From: Mugil cephalus
Lineage: Eukaryota; Chordata; Actinopteri; Mugiliformes; Mugilidae
Assembly (NCBI RefSeq): GCF_022458985.1
Contig: NC_061771.1
Location: forward strand, 29,934,322 to 29,998,321
Length of the DNA: 64,000 nt
Direction of reading: 5' to 3'
Positions 1 through 12,460 of the stretch are shown one piece after another. Both the position numbers and the translations under genes were made by a program. A model generated the notes under the pieces. That model saw only the letters and a list, made by a program, of their open reading frames with translations. It searched no databases and was not told the origin of the DNA. Position 1 is the stretch's first letter; the number at the start of each line of letters is the position of its first letter.

Positions 1-1262
1 CCAATCAGCACAGATTAGAAAAACTGTCCTCAAATGTGGAAACACCTCAACCATCGTCCATTCCCAATGAGGAAGCCCCCCCAGGGCCCTGAACGACCTG
101 CGCCCAGTCGGCCTCTGCTCCCAAGGTGATGAAGGCTATGGAGAGGTATTCAGGCAACAACATTCTCTTTCTGACCAACTCACAACTTCGACCCGCTCCA
201 TTTGCACATCCAGCCAAAGGTGTCTGTGTGTGTGGACGATGCCAAAAGGCCTTCATCTTCGACACCATCCACAGGACACCTGGAGCTTTCCCAACACCTC
301 CACTGACTCTGTTTGCTGGACTTCTCTCGGCCTTCAACAACCTGCAACCGCACATCCTGGCAGAAGAGTACTCCCAGCGGAATGCAACCTGTGCAGCCAG
401 CTCATCCTCTGGATCCTGGACTTCTGGACCAACCAACAATAACCTGTTCTGATCTCCTCCCCACCTCCACTGGCTCCCCCACACCGGGCTTGATGTGCAT
501 TCTCCGCAGCCTCTTCATCCTGTTACACCGAACGAAGTGCAGTATCAAGCACCCCAGCTGTGACTGGTGAACGTTTGCTGCGACTACAGTTATCTGTCCC
601 CTCCTGTCCGGTCCCTCCCTTCCACATGGACCCGCTCTGCAGCATTCACAGAGCGGTGTTGTGACTCTTCCTGCCTGGGAGCTGAATGTCAGCAAAACGA
701 AGGAGATGGTGGTGACCTTCTCCAGCAGCCAAAGGGAACTGGCGGCAGCTGTCACCACTATGGTCCACGGTTCTCCGGTCGAGACAGTTGTGGAATACAG
801 ATACCTCGGGGGAACCATCCTGCACTGCAACTGAGTTCTCTCCAACACCGAAGTGATCCTGAGGCACGTTGCCACCAGAGGATGAACCTAAGGAAGAAAT
901 GAGCTCTTTTTCTGTTCAGTAAGGAACAACTTGCTGACATTCTATTACACATCATTGAAAGAGTTTTAACTTTCTCCATGTGCTGCTGGTATCACTCCGT
1001 AACTGTTCAGCGATAGAACGCCTGCATAACATTAGTCAAGGTGTGTTGTAAGACTATCGGACTCCCTGCTCACCACCTGAGCACTGTGTACGAGCAGCAG
1101 GCCGAAGCGGCCTGGCTCGTCGAATTCTCAAGGACTCAACCCATGCTCTGTTTCCGGCATTTGTGCTGCTGCCCGTTCTGGGTCGCTGGTTCCGATGTCC
1201 GGCCTGTAAGACCAGAGGGTGAGAGCAACTTTGTTCCAATGTTATTCTCCTCTGAACTCTAA
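1..1262 (+). pseudogene. CR1/L2-like LINE reverse transcriptase, degraded copy
   Basis: Reads in broken frames on the plus strand as a non-LTR reverse transcriptase. Recognisable pieces include KAMER (about 130-145), a FAGLLSAFN-type palm motif (about 310-335, normally F-A-D-F-S-S-A-F-N) and the tail region with C-K-T-I-G-L-P-A-H-H-L-S (about 1046-1080). The same protein runs with fewer breaks on the minus strand at 50087-51372, which lets the pieces be aligned. The stretch between palm motif and tail is frameshifted repeatedly, so no active product is expected. The element starts before the window. The clade (CR1/L2/Rex1 group) is my judgement from the palm and tail sequence. Confidence 0.75.
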
Positions 1263-1624
1263 GAAAACTGTACGACGGTTACAATAACTTAAGCCTCCTG
1301 TGTTACACTCAAGTGCAACATCACATGACTCTTGGTGCATACTACTATGTCACTTTAACTCAATGTCACTTTTAATTTTAATTTTTAACCACGGTCTCAC
1401 TTCATTTATTTATTTGTCATACTTTATCTGCTGTTTTACAGTTTTTTTTTTTACATATTGGTCTTGATATTATTTTCCACATTCCATCTCTTCCTTGTTA
1501 TTGCAGAGACCTGCCATGGTTATATAATTTGCATTTTTTTTACTCAACTTTTGCAATTTTCTCCTTTTTGTTATTTATTCTCCTGATCTTCTTTTATGTA
1601 CCGCTCTTCGCCCTCATAATTATT
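1263..1624 (+). mobile_element. AT-rich 3' untranslated part of the LINE
   Basis: Non-coding, AT-rich sequence directly after the LINE frame. It is repeated downstream of the other two copies (minus strand, about 18770-19110 and 49746-50090), including a shared TTATTTATTTATTTGTCATAC-like stretch and a CTCAAGTGCAACATCACATG block. I read it as the LINE 3' UTR. The exact 3' end is not certain because every copy runs straight into the same hAT-like module. Confidence 0.55.
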
Positions 1625-2046
1625 CAGTTTTTACCAGGCTTATTTGTGCAGTTACGTTCTTACAAATATCCCCCCTTACTGATTTGTAATTGATGGACTA
1701 AAACCAAATGCCATTTTGTTGTTTTTTAAAGAACCAACGCACAGTCGAATTCAATTATTGAGGTCCAGAGATACCTGGCTGGCAGAGAAAGCTACTTTCC
1801 TGTTCATTTAAAAAATATACATATTTTAGTTTAGATTAAGATATAAAATATTATAGTTTCACGAAATAAAATACAATACTTAAAAAAATGTATATTCTCG
1901 GTCATGGAATCAGTAAACACAGTGGAGTCTCTCGTATTGATGATTAAATATCAGCAGGTGTCAGTATTGAGCAACACATGTGACACAGCAACGGATACAG
2001 TATCCAAACACAGTTTGAGTAATGTGCCGCAACGCTTCACGAGGCT
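1625..2046 (+). mobile_element. hAT-type terminal module, copy 1 (truncated)
   Basis: Repeat block ending in GTGCCGCAACGCTTCACGAG. It recurs at 18360-18765 (minus), 49318-49745 (minus) and 55365-55852 (plus). Only the 55852 copy keeps the outer end, CCCATCACTA preceded by GCCTCATCTA. That resembles the terminus of the hAT element at 32432, so I assign the block to a hAT end. In this copy the outer end is replaced by a junction to Penelope-like sequence. Confidence 0.55.
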
Positions 2047-2960
2047 CTGGTGCGTGTTGAAGAAGACCGAGCCTCAACATAGAAGTATATAGAAAACCCA
2101 CCGAACACAGATCAACACTTGTATTTGTTACACCACCTCAGGAACAACAATATAGGAGACATCAGAAACCGCCAGCACCGAGCACAAACTGTACCAGAAG
2201 ACAGGATGGCAAGTGACAAGGAGGGACAACACCTCAAAACAAACCCCTCAAATCTATAGTGGGACATCCCAACTGGGCCTTTGTCAAAGGCTCTAAAAGA
2301 TTTCCCAGGAGAACAGTGAGAGGAGCACTGCAGAAGGAAAAGAACATCACCATCCCCTACGTAGATGGTGTATCAGAGACAACTGAGGAGAATTTTTGGT
2401 AAACACGCATCCAGTTTATTTCTAAACCTGGCAACACACTAAGGTAAAAACTGGTTCCCCCCAAAGACAAAACACTCTCAGACAAAATCAGAGTAAATGT
2501 AGTGTATGTGTTCAGTTTGTAGTGAGGAATGTACACACTTGTACTGGGGAAACAAAATAACCCATCCACAAAAACACATGGGCCCACACAGGAGAGCCAG
2601 TTATCGGGGAACGATCTTCAGCAGTCCAACCTCCACCTGAAGGACAAAGCGGACACTCCTTAGAAGATATACGTTCAAGTCCTGGCCAGAGAGGGACAGA
2701 TGGTTTGGAGTGGAGGAGGGTTAAGGAAGTCATCTATTCGTCAAAGTGGAAAAACCCTTCTCTAAAAGAGGACGGTGGACTGAGATTTAATTTACCAATA
2801 TTTATATTCAGCCGTTTGACTTTCTGTCCCAAGAAGTTTCAACCACCATTTACTCATTGAGGCTCTCCAGGTTCCCTGGACAATAGCTCATTAGAGCTCC
2901 TATTTCATAGGATAGTAGCCCAGACACACAGTTCCCCATTCAAGTACTTGGGGTAAGTAT
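2047..2960 (+). pseudogene. Penelope-like element 3' part (RT end plus GIY-YIG), degraded
   Basis: Degraded copy of the element seen more clearly on the minus strand at 17400-18352. Conserved words include the H-P-N-W-A-F-V-K-G region (about 2265-2295) and the GIY-YIG region around 2525-2600 (Y-T-G-E-T, then Q-P at the normal spacing). Penelope-like elements carry a C-terminal GIY-YIG endonuclease after the reverse transcriptase. Many indels break the frame. The right arm of the inverted duplication lacks this block entirely at the equivalent place (about 49310). Confidence 0.65.
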
Positions 2961-2984
2961 CAGCATTATGGTAATTAGTGACAC

Positions 2985-5047
2985 CAGTTTCTGGTCAGCA
3001 AGTTCCTGAGTGGGTGTTTACCCACAGAGTTTTATTCCTATTTTATAACCTCAATTTCCCCACTAGTTTATCAGAACTGAAAAGCTACTTGGAATGAGTG
3101 GCAAACGTCTTCAAGAAATTCGACAAGTTCCAGCTGACATTATTCATCGCTTTTTTGGAGTATAACTGTACATACAGAAAACCAAAGTACTAACGTTCAA
3201 TTACATCGTCACCGGAGCTCAAACACAGAATTACCAGTTCGACTGGTCTCAAAAAGTCATTAAATATTTGGGAAGTTGGTTTGACTCACTGTCCTAATGA
3301 TTTGAACAAAAAATACTACGAAACAAAAAAATCAAAGAACGATCTTGGTAAGCTGGACAAGCTTTTTTTTATTTTATTTAGCTTTAGATGGCAAGATTCG
3401 ACCTTTAAAAATGTCTATTTTACCTAAACTTTATATCTATTTATGTCGCTGCTGTTAAAATTCCAACAAGTCAATTTTCATGAATGGGACAACAAATTCG
3501 GGTTTTATATTCAGAGAAGGAAAGAAACAAGGATTAAATACAGGCACATTGACTGGTAAGGAAAGAAAGGGCTGGTATGTCTCTCCTGATCTCAGGAGTT
3601 TTTATCTTTGCTGCCCAGTTTTAAAATATGTGTTTCTCTGGTGTGGATGGTGGTATATGAGGCAAAGTGTTCACGGACGTGGCAGGGGAGGATGCAGGGG
3701 CAACATTCCCTCATAGAAGCGGTGTTTGGTGGTAACAACTAAGGAACATTTCAAGCGCATTTCACCCCATTTGTCTCCTTTACATACAATCTGGTTTTTG
3801 GGATTGTGAAGCAATTCAATTTGTGGAAACCAACTGATAACAATCTAATGTTGTTGGACATGACACAGACTTTTAACTGAGTATGTTGATGGTCTCAGGT
3901 TTAAGTATGGGACAAAAATAAGGGTTTCTACGGCTTATTGTAATATCATGGAAAAAAAAAATACGCTACAAAGTTTCAAGCACTGAGAAAAATATAACTT
4001 AGAAAATCAGGATTTTTTTTCCGATATCTACAATATTGTATGAAAGAAGGTCCGGGGTAAAGGAAACTGCAGAACAGAATCACAACGAAATAACACAATT
4101 AATAATACGGGCATATAAAGGTACCTGTAATATGTTCAAAGCTTTTTCCAGAGCATTGCAAAGAGCAGAGATGATACCAAGACAATACGGTCAGTGAGAG
4201 ATGGGAGAGGGAGAATAGTAAACTTGTAAACCTTTGGGATATATGTGGGTGATGCTTTTTCACTTCTTGTTCTATGTGAGGCGCGAATTCTGTTGGATGA
4301 ACCTTGTTGGTTTTTTTCTAACACCAGAATGAATACTATTCAATAACAGCGGTTTACACCCGCTGGAGGAAATGTGGACGGGTGAGGGCAACCACGACCA
4401 CATCTTTGAGAGTTTGCCCAGGCGACGGCCGTTTGGGACGATGCTGTGAAAACCACACATCGGATTACTGGGACGAGCAGAGTCCTCCACCATTTACAAT
4501 CTTTTTCTAAGTCATTTACTGACGGGATGCAGAAAATGACAAAGACCTTCTTAAAAATAATGTCTGTAGCGCAAAAAAAAAAAAAAAAAAAGCCTATCAC
4601 CTGTAAGTGGCTGCAGTCAGACCCACCCACAAACTCTGATGGTCAGAGGTTATGAAGAAACTCCACCAGATGGAAGGAGATCTAACGAAGACAACTAATC
4701 TGTATCACGCAAGCAAATGCGGAAAAAAATGGATGCGTGGTTGACGGATCGAGGAGGGTCATTCATGACCTCCCCTCCTTTCTACTTTGACTCTATCGTC
4801 TTGCTGATGCTCTGTTTGATGGGGCATATATACCACCAGTTGCTTTCCAGGGAACCAAACTGTTTGAAACTGAGTAGAGCTAAGATTGTTATTTGCTGAT
4901 CCCCTCAAGTGATTCAGTAGCCTGGCTGTGTTAATTGTGTTATTTCTCTTTTGAAAGTACTGTGAGTTGTCATGTTTGACTATTCCTGGACATGAAAACT
5001 CATGAAAAAAAACATTACGTATTTTCAAAAAAAAAACAAAAAAAGAA
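2985..5047 (+). pseudogene. LINE-1 ORF2 C-terminal fragment with 3' tail
   Basis: Broken frames match the L1 ORF2 region after the reverse transcriptase: Y-L-G-S-W-F (about 3265), the basic stretch I-P-T-S-Q-F (about 3460-3475), R-K-K-Q-G-L-N (about 3515-3540), then the zinc-knuckle-like W-R-K-C-G and R-V-C-P-G (about 4360-4430). It ends in an A-rich tail (about 5028-5047), as expected for an L1 3' end. The inverted copy at 48350-49300 reads the first part in a longer frame. That copy lacks the part equivalent to about 3870-4595. Confidence 0.75.
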
Positions 5048-5152
5048 ACGTTCTGAATCTGTCTTGGGATGGTTTTGTGAAACTTGTTTCTCTGCCTTGA
5101 AGAACTGATCTCAGTTTAGCCAATAACAGACTTGTTGTAATTCTTCCTCCAG

Positions 5153-5853
5153 ATCCTCCAAAGCTTCCCTCTTGTGTCTGTGAGTCATCTGGTTGAGATA
5201 GTGGAGGGTCGTTCAGGACTCTGACCTGTAGCAGTGATGCTAACCCAGGCAGCTACCTACACATGGTACAAGGTGATTGAAGACTCACCAAAAGCTTCAG
5301 GACAGATCTTCTCCATCACTGACTTCTGACCTGAACACAGAGGGAGTTATTACTGTGAAGCCCAGAACAGAATGAGGACGTCATAAACTCCACCTTACTC
5401 CTGGTTGGTTGTCACAGGTAAATAAAGTTTCAAATATCAGTTCACATGCATCACAGATTATCACAAGTCACGACAGAATAAACCTCCGAGTTGATTCTAA
5501 AACAACACATCTACTGTCAGGATGTTTTTACACGGTTTCATTGTTTCGTTGCTTCATGCTGAACACTCAAACTCTGTTATGTTGACACAAAGATCTCATC
5601 TCAGTGTTTGTTCATGTGTAGGAAAATTACAGTAAAACTGTAATGTCATCAGGTAAACTTTGATGGTGCTGGTTCTCTGCTTCTTTTGATTCTGTGTAAC
5701 GAGGTGAGTGTTGTTTGTTTTTTTTAACTTTACATTCATTTATTTTAAATTTGTTTTCATCCGTCGTGCTTTTTTTTCTTGTGATTCCATCCAGGAAGAA
5801 GAAAACTTTCAGCTGTGGGACTGAACCCAATGAAACATGTGGAGGCTGTAGAG
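5153..5853 (+). pseudogene. CD22-like receptor: last Ig exon, TM exon, first tail exon (relic)
   Basis: Three exon-like pieces keep splice borders. 5153-5417 is a C2-type Ig exon (D-P-P-K-L-P start, L-T-C-S-S-D-A-N strand B, E-L-L-L region for strand F). 5622-5703 is an 82-nt transmembrane exon (L-L-L-L-I-L-C). 5795-5853 is a basic juxtamembrane exon (K-K-K/T-F-S-C-G). Each has an AG before it and GT or GGT after it. In-frame stops and shifts in the Ig exon (for example after S-S-G) make it non-functional. The inverted counterpart is 47556-48245 (minus), where the TM and tail exons are intact. Upstream Ig exons are not present here. Confidence 0.7.
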
Positions 5854-6041
5854 GGTGAAAGAAGATCAGAGCTTGTGACAGAACTGATTATTAACATGTG
5901 CTGAACTGTAGTGTGAACCACAGATACAAATCCCGGAAGTAATTTTATCAGTGTGAAACTATTTCTATTCATTTAATACAAAAGGTAAATGTTCCGGTCG
6001 AGTCTGATTACAATAATAATAATAAAAGCAGGACGTTCATT

Positions 6042-6112
6042 TTAAAGATAAGATAAGATAAGTTAAGATAGATAAGATAAGATAAGATAAGGATAAGATA
6101 AGATAAGATGTT
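6042..6112 (+). repeat. (GATAA)n pentanucleotide microsatellite
   Basis: About a dozen AAGATA/GATAA units with a few interruptions. The equivalent place in the inverted copy (about 47415-47440, read as TTATC) has only four or so units, so the tract has changed length since duplication. Confidence 0.9.
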
Positions 6113-6621
6113 CTTTCTCCATCCTGCAGTGGGGAACTTCTAGTTAAACAGCAGCAGAGACATTCAGCATCACAGACAGTGCACATATGGGTTGGGACTA
6201 AAGGGATATTAAAAATAGAAGAATATAGAAAGTTATACAAAATAACATGTTACAAACAAACAAGGCAAGTTCAAGTAGAAAATATGGGGAGATGAGTTTG
6301 CTCATGTATATAAATATTCTGTATATATTCACACATCTCTGCTGGTGAGGATTGCAGACAGTGCAAAACAGCAGGTAGAATAAAATACATGTATGTGTGC
6401 TCGTGTTTAGGAGGGATGTTGCACATATGTTTGATGCTGTGAAACCAGAGAGGACATTCCTCTTCTGATCAGTTATTACCACTGCTGACTTATCACAGTG
6501 TATAAGGGACATGTAAACAGAAAACAGTTTCCATCTCAAACTGTGACTGTTTCAGAGGGCTCATCTAAGTGACTACAACTTTAAAATGCACCAGGAAAAA
6601 TACCTGTGCAACAAACACTGA

Positions 6622-8520
6622 ACAAGTGGACATCAATGCAGTCCATTTAACTCAAGGACTCTGAGCTCTGAGCTGCGCGCTCTGAAAAGGGGAATAAGCT
6701 GATATGGTACTAGAATAATATGGATGTGTGCTACTGCATCCTGACTACGGCAGTTCATGAAACGATCTTTAGAAATGGTCACACTCATTGGAGGGGCTGA
6801 CTCAGCACCACAAGCATGTCTGTGTCCTTTAGCTAGTGCCAGTTCTTTTCATCAGCTACATCCAGGTTGGTTAGCTTGCAGTGTGCTGATGTCTGCAGGA
6901 CGTCTCTCTTGATGAAGCACCTGAGTAGACCCTGTCAAAAGAACAACCTCAAAAGTAAACACAAGTCAAACTGTATCCACATTTACCACAATGTGTTCGT
7001 CATCAAAATCCTTAATGCGATGAACAGAAAAAACTGACGGTTGTAGGCGGTTCTTCAATGACACCGTGTCACATCAATTAGGTCTAATCTGTAGTGACAG
7101 GACATGTTGTTGGTGGTTGATGTGGTGTGTACCCATAGAAATCATTACCTCAATCAGCTCAGCCAAGTCTTTAATGAAGAAAGCCGTCACTGGCTCGTCT
7201 GTTTGATAGCTCGTCAAAAAGGCATCAGACGTCCTGGCATTATCGTGTTTAGAATTGTAGCTTTGCCAAGATGAGAGGTCTTTCAGGGCAGTTTGGACAG
7301 TGTCAAAGGACGCATTTGTCACGGGGTTGGGGACTTTCTTCTTCTCACTGCTTTACCATATACTGTGAAGTGATGGCCAGACTGCAACATCCCTCTTCTA
7401 CCACAGGCAGGTTCTAATCCACCGATGTCCACAAAACGGTGGAGGGCAAGGATGGTGGATGTTGTGACGGCGCTGTAGTCTTTTGTGCGCGGTTGGTCTT
7501 CTCTCCTTGCTGGTTACGTTGTGGAAACAGTGTGTGCACGGTCTTCACATGTTTGTCCAGCTGCCACATGGTGAAGCCACCTTTTCAAAGTACTACGCGA
7601 CGTGGTGGCAGTCCACTGCTACGCACAGGGAAAACAAAAGCTGAGCACCACCATACAGTCTGCATCCTCTTCGTTAAAAGTTCAAAACTGTTTTATTTCA
7701 TTGGCCCATCCATTGGAGACGGGACACGAGGCTCTGAGGTTATGTTGGTCCACACACTCCTGAGATGAAAATAAATCTTTGGCAGTTTTTATACTTGCAG
7801 TTACTGTCCTGAGTTCTTATTCTGTTACTTCTGGTATCATATCTAGTACTGATTGCTGCTGATAAGAAGAATGACTCATGCACGCTCGCTACGAAAACAC
7901 TTACTTACTTTGGACATGTTTCAGTACGTCCTGAGCTGTCACATGTCCCATAAACTGGGAACCCAGGGTACCTTGACTGGACCCGCCCGCTCGCCTTCCC
8001 AAAAAAACGTACGTGCAGGTCCAACTGCATGGTCTTGTTCCTTTGTCTCAGACTCTTGGTCGAACGTCAGCACGAACGGGCCCTTACTTTGGAGGATGAG
8101 GGTCTCTCTTGGTGAAATGGGCTCCATCCAAATCGTTCATCTTCAACGTCTGTCCGTCTCGTCTTTCTACGCACCTTTTTTTCTCCGTCAGAATCACGGG
8201 TACTATGGTCTAGAACAGCTCAATCAATGTTCTCATTGCCAGTATATGACTGGTGCTTAACCACCGTGTGAAGAGTCCAGTGCACCTCCTCTTTTAGTGT
8301 GGCGTATAGACCAACGCTGGTCCACAGGTTAACTGGAGTTGTAGCAGGGACTGGTTCGCGTGGACCTCGATGCTCAGATCCTGATGTGGAATAATACTGG
8401 CTGATTGAAAGCGTCTGCTGCTGGCATTAATGGCATCTTCATGTTTTTGATTAGGCCGTGGGATTCCAGCGCCTTGATGCCCAATGTTCCACATTCAAAA
8501 CTTTTTATTTGCACAGGTGC
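6622..8520 (-). pseudogene. hAT-transposase-like spliced gene, inverted copy
   Basis: Minus-strand relic of the gene described at 45060-46934. Recognisable exons, 5' to 3' on minus, are 8510-7900 (F-E-C-G-T-L-G-I-K-A-L-E-S-H, a BED-finger-like pair, then F-V-L-T-F-D-Q), 7780-7150 (P-N region to Q-T-D-E-P-V and D-L-A-E-L-I), about 6930-6795 and about 6690-6620. The intron starting GTAATGATTTCTATGGG after D-L-A-E-L-I-E is kept at 7148. Several frameshifts distinguish it from the right-arm copy. It sits between the Tc1 element and the Ig/TM relic, the same order as in the right arm. Confidence 0.65.
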
Positions 8521-8540
8521 AGTGTGCTTCATAAATACTA

Positions 8541-10125
8541 CTGTGTTCCAATTATTTTGCAAATGTATTTGTCTCAGATTTCCTAAATAGTCAATGCAAA
8601 TGACAGTCGGATACTTTTCACGTCATCAACCGTTTAGTTTAATGAGTCTATTGTTATCTGAACAAACTCCCAATGACAACAGTATTTTTCAAACATGAAA
8701 AACTTAAAATGCACTGTTCCCCACAATTATCACGCACTGGCAGAGTTTTATACATTTTACAGGTTGTTAAGAACTGAAAGCTCATCTTTTTGAATCTGCA
8801 GCATTAGGGTATATTTACTTGAAAGCAAATGCTATTTCAATCAAACATTTTCAAATTGTTGAGTTACATTTTTTAACATTGACCCCTTATTTTATAGCGC
8901 GTTCACATTCTTGCATCCGTTGGACCTTGTGAGTTGTTGGAGGTTTCTGCTTGATGTCTTTGCAGGAATGTCAGAATAGCCTCCCAGAGCTGCTGTTGGA
9001 TGGGTTGTGAACTGCCTCCACTCTCATAGAGTTTTGCTGTGGATGCTCCAAAGGTTCTCATAGGGTTGAGGTCAGGGCTCGTGATGGACGGGGCCACGCC
9101 ATGGAGTTTTTCTTGCTTTTATGCCCATAGCAGCTATGATGCAGCGTGAGATGGGTTGCGTTGTCATGCCTTGAAGGTGATTTTGTTACGGAAAGTACGG
9201 TTTTCTTGTTTTTGTAGCATGAAAGAAAAGTGGTCAGTCAGGAAACTCCACATACTTTACAGACGTCATGTTCACTCCTTCAGGGACCCTAACAGAGTCC
9301 GACCAGCTCTCTCCATGTTTCGGGCCAAAACATGACTTCACCACCTCCTTGGCTGACGTCGCTAGCCTTGTTGGCACGTGGTGGCCTGTCCACAAACCAT
9401 CCAACTACTCTCATCCATTGGATCATCCAGGGTGGCACGGCACTAGTCAGTGAACAAGACCGTGTTGAAAATGGGTTCTGTTGTATTTCTGGGGCCCACT
9501 GCGTAGCCGTTTCTAGCTTTGTGAGCATTGTTAGGGGCGGCCGGATAGGAAGGTTTACACATAACGCAAGCCTCTGGAGGATCCTCCACCTTGAGGTTCG
9601 TGGGGACTCCAGAGGCACCAGCAGCTTCAAAATATCTGTTTGCTTACTTTTGTTACGGCATATTTTAGCAGCTGCTCTCTTGATCCATGCATCTGTCTGG
9701 CAGAAGAACCTTCCTATCGTGCCTTTATCTGCACGAGGCCCGGTTTCTGTGTGGGCCTGAATCAGCCACAATTCTCTTAAAGTACGATTGATCACAATTA
9801 AGTTTTCTGAAAGATCTAGGTTTTTCATACTTTTCCAGGGCTGAACTTTTTCCGCTTTTCGGCTGCAGAGAGATCCTTCTTCTTTCCCTATAGTGCTTGC
9901 GAAATGGTCATCTGCTTTAAATATGTGGAACGCCCTTCTTAAGTTGTTTTTTACTTAAATGGACCTCATCCAGCAACTAAATTTATCACAGGTCGTCTGA
10001 GATTTATCTCAGTGATCCAAAGAGCCATGCGACACATTACCATCAATGAGGTTTGATTGAAAATACAAAAATGTAAATCGTTATGACACTTAAATACAAT
10101 TTGCATAATAATTAGGAAACACAGT
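8541..10125 (-). mobile_element. Tc1/mariner-type transposon with broken transposase
   Basis: Ends are inverted: CTGTGTTCCAATTATTTTGC at 8541 and its near complement at about 10100-10124. The minus strand encodes pieces of a Tc1-type transposase: M-K-N-L-D-L-S-E start region (9828), a helix-turn-helix part, and the C-terminal catalytic region S-P-D-L-N-P (about 9070) followed by Q-Q-L-W-E-A-I-L-T. The usual N-L-W after the Asn-Pro is changed (M-R-T-F-G) and frames are shifted, so it is inactive. In the right arm only the 3' part survives (44701-45055), joined directly to the minisatellite. Confidence 0.75.
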
Positions 10126-10211
10126 GTTTTTCCATCCACCGGCTTTAAACGTGCTTTAAATTCTTCCTTCTGGAGCCATAAATCATTGAATTTACATTTT
10201 AGTGTTAACAT

Positions 10212-11060
10212 ACAAATCAGATTAATGCTAGCAGATGAACGTTAACAGATAAACGTTAACCTACGGATGCTAACATGGATGCTAACAGGCAGATGCTAAC
10301 CCGGATGCTGACATGCCAACATACAAATCAGATGAATGCTAACATACAGATGCTACAACAGATGCTAACATACAAATCAGTTATTGAATGCTAACCGACT
10401 TAATTTAACGGAGAAGAATGCTAACACACTGATGCTATCATTGAATGCTAATACATGTTGCTGACATACGGATGCTACAGGCAGATGCTAACAGAGTATC
10501 GGAATATTAAATCAGTTTTAAATGCTAACGTTGCATGGTAACAGATGCATGCTTACACGGGGATGCTAACTACAAATTAGATGTGCTACAGACAAATGCT
10601 AACCCGGTTGCTATCACAAGAATGCTATCAATGCTAACGATGAATTAATGAACTTACAAATCAGTTGAATGCTACACGATATGCTAACAGGCGGATTCCA
10701 CCAGGTGTAACAGACGGAATGCTGATACGGATGTAACATAAGATTGGGAATGCCAATAGGGCTAATGCTAACATGGATCCATGCTGATACGGATGCTTAC
10801 ACAAATCAATGCTATATACGGTCGCTGAACACGGACGCTATACACGATCGCTACCAAATGAAGGCTAACAGTGCAATGCTGAATAAGACGAATACTAACA
10901 CAGACTTGTTTCGTTGACTGTAACACGGGATGCTAAAGGCGGATGCCAATCCAGATGCTAACGGCGGATGCTAAACACGGATCCTATGTTAATATGGAAG
11001 CTAACAGGGACACTAATACACGATGGCTATCAGTAAAAGCTAACAGTCGATTGCTAAACA
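10212..11060. repeat. GATGCTAAC minisatellite, array 1
   Basis: Dense tandem variants of GATGCTAACA (reverse complement TGTTAGCATC) separated by short spacers of roughly 4-12 bases. It is more degenerate than the arrays at 26160-28195 and 43930-44700, which read GTTAGCAT on the plus strand. The array lies between the Tc1 element and the 3' flank of finTRIM copy 1, the same position as in the other two units. No coding potential. Confidence 0.95.
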
Positions 11061-11159
11061 TTCATCCATGTGTCTTCTCCCTCAATCATATGCACACCTG
11101 TGGCATTTTACTCCAACCCCCCCTCACCTGTGACCTCTGACCTTTATTTCCTGTGCAGG

Positions 11160-12460
11160 TAGAATTGTATATCGCCATCAGGGGCCACCACTACAAATAC
11201 CCATTCAACTTAAAATAGTTGAAAACATAAAATACTTCTGTCCACTTTATTAACATAAATAAACATGAATGTGAGATTAAATGGCTCCTACATTTGGGTT
11301 CACAACAACATCTATTACTGTAAAATTATTACCTGGTTTATTCTGAACAATGTTTCCAACATTGTTGTACGCAAATATAATATTACCACATTTAAAGGAC
11401 TAGGAAAAGGTAACGGTTTAACTGTTTGAACAATACAGGCCTGTGTCCAGACTCTTCTGCTGGATGTCTCTCATGAGCTCTCATCTTTCCTCGCACTGTA
11501 AAACAGGGCTCGAGAACACAGACAGACAGAGATGGCCAGAAAGTTGAACAGAAAACACACAAGGCTGTCAACTTAAGGGACTATTTGATTCGAAAAGAAA
11601 AAGGAAAAAAAAAAAGCACATAAAAAGAACCAAATGCAAAATGCTGAGATCCTGGATAAAAGACTAGGAGACGGTTCATTTGTTCATGTGTGACTCAAAC
11701 AGAGCTTTATTCATCTGTGAAGCTTCAGTTTGTTATCCAGTAAATCAGTAAAGTTGATCAATGACTCTAGTTCAGTGATTTCATGAAGATTCACTTCATC
11801 CACACATATCAGTTAGTTGGACCTCAAGAATATCAGCTATGTACAATCAGATAATGACGCTGAATGTCCAGATTAATGATGATCATGATCACTACAGTTG
11901 ACTTTGAGCTCGTCTCTTCTTCCATTTTAACAACAACAACAAACAGACAACAACAACAACAACATGTGGTCTCCAAACCACTCAGTTGGAAATGTAATTG
12001 TAGGATTTCGTTCTTCAAAGTCAGAACTAAATCTCTGTGATAAAGGAAGGTCTGCTGGTTTCTCTGTTGAGGCCCAGGAGCGGAAGTGGAAAAAACAACA
12101 ACATACTAAACACGTTCAACACAAATGTTGAATGAGACGTTCAGACACAGGACAAGTTCAGATTCTCATGTGGACAAATGTCAGTTTATGTGAATCACAT
12201 AGTCTGGTGGAGCAGTGAGAGCCTCCGTGGCTAAACAGACACAGGAAGGAGCGCCACCCAAAACCAAAGTCCAACATCAAGCAAAACAACAAACCAGGAG
12301 ACCACAAAGTAACCGCCCACAAAGTTGTGACTGACAGCTGATCTCTGAGCAGTGAAGACACATGACTACAACAATGAGCTTCTCAGCTACAACCATGGAG
12401 ACCAAACACCTGGAGACTAGAAGACCAGTTTAACCAACTTTCCCCTGAAGAGACTTCTGT
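11160..12460 (-). other. 3' flank / 3' UTR of finTRIM copy 1
   Basis: Non-coding sequence matching, inverted, 24803-26100 and 42733-43870. It includes a CAACAACAAC tract near 11929-11962 and a probable polyadenylation area around 11705 (TTTATT on plus, AATAAA on minus). No gene is seen in it. Confidence 0.6.

Noticed and set aside
4136..4655. Overlapping frames near the poly-A run at 4575-4591
   Set aside because: They are antisense or shifted readings of the L1 fragment, with the lysine run coming from the A tract.
9332..9760. 142-codon plus-strand frame
   Set aside because: It is the antisense shadow of the Tc1 transposase on the minus strand.
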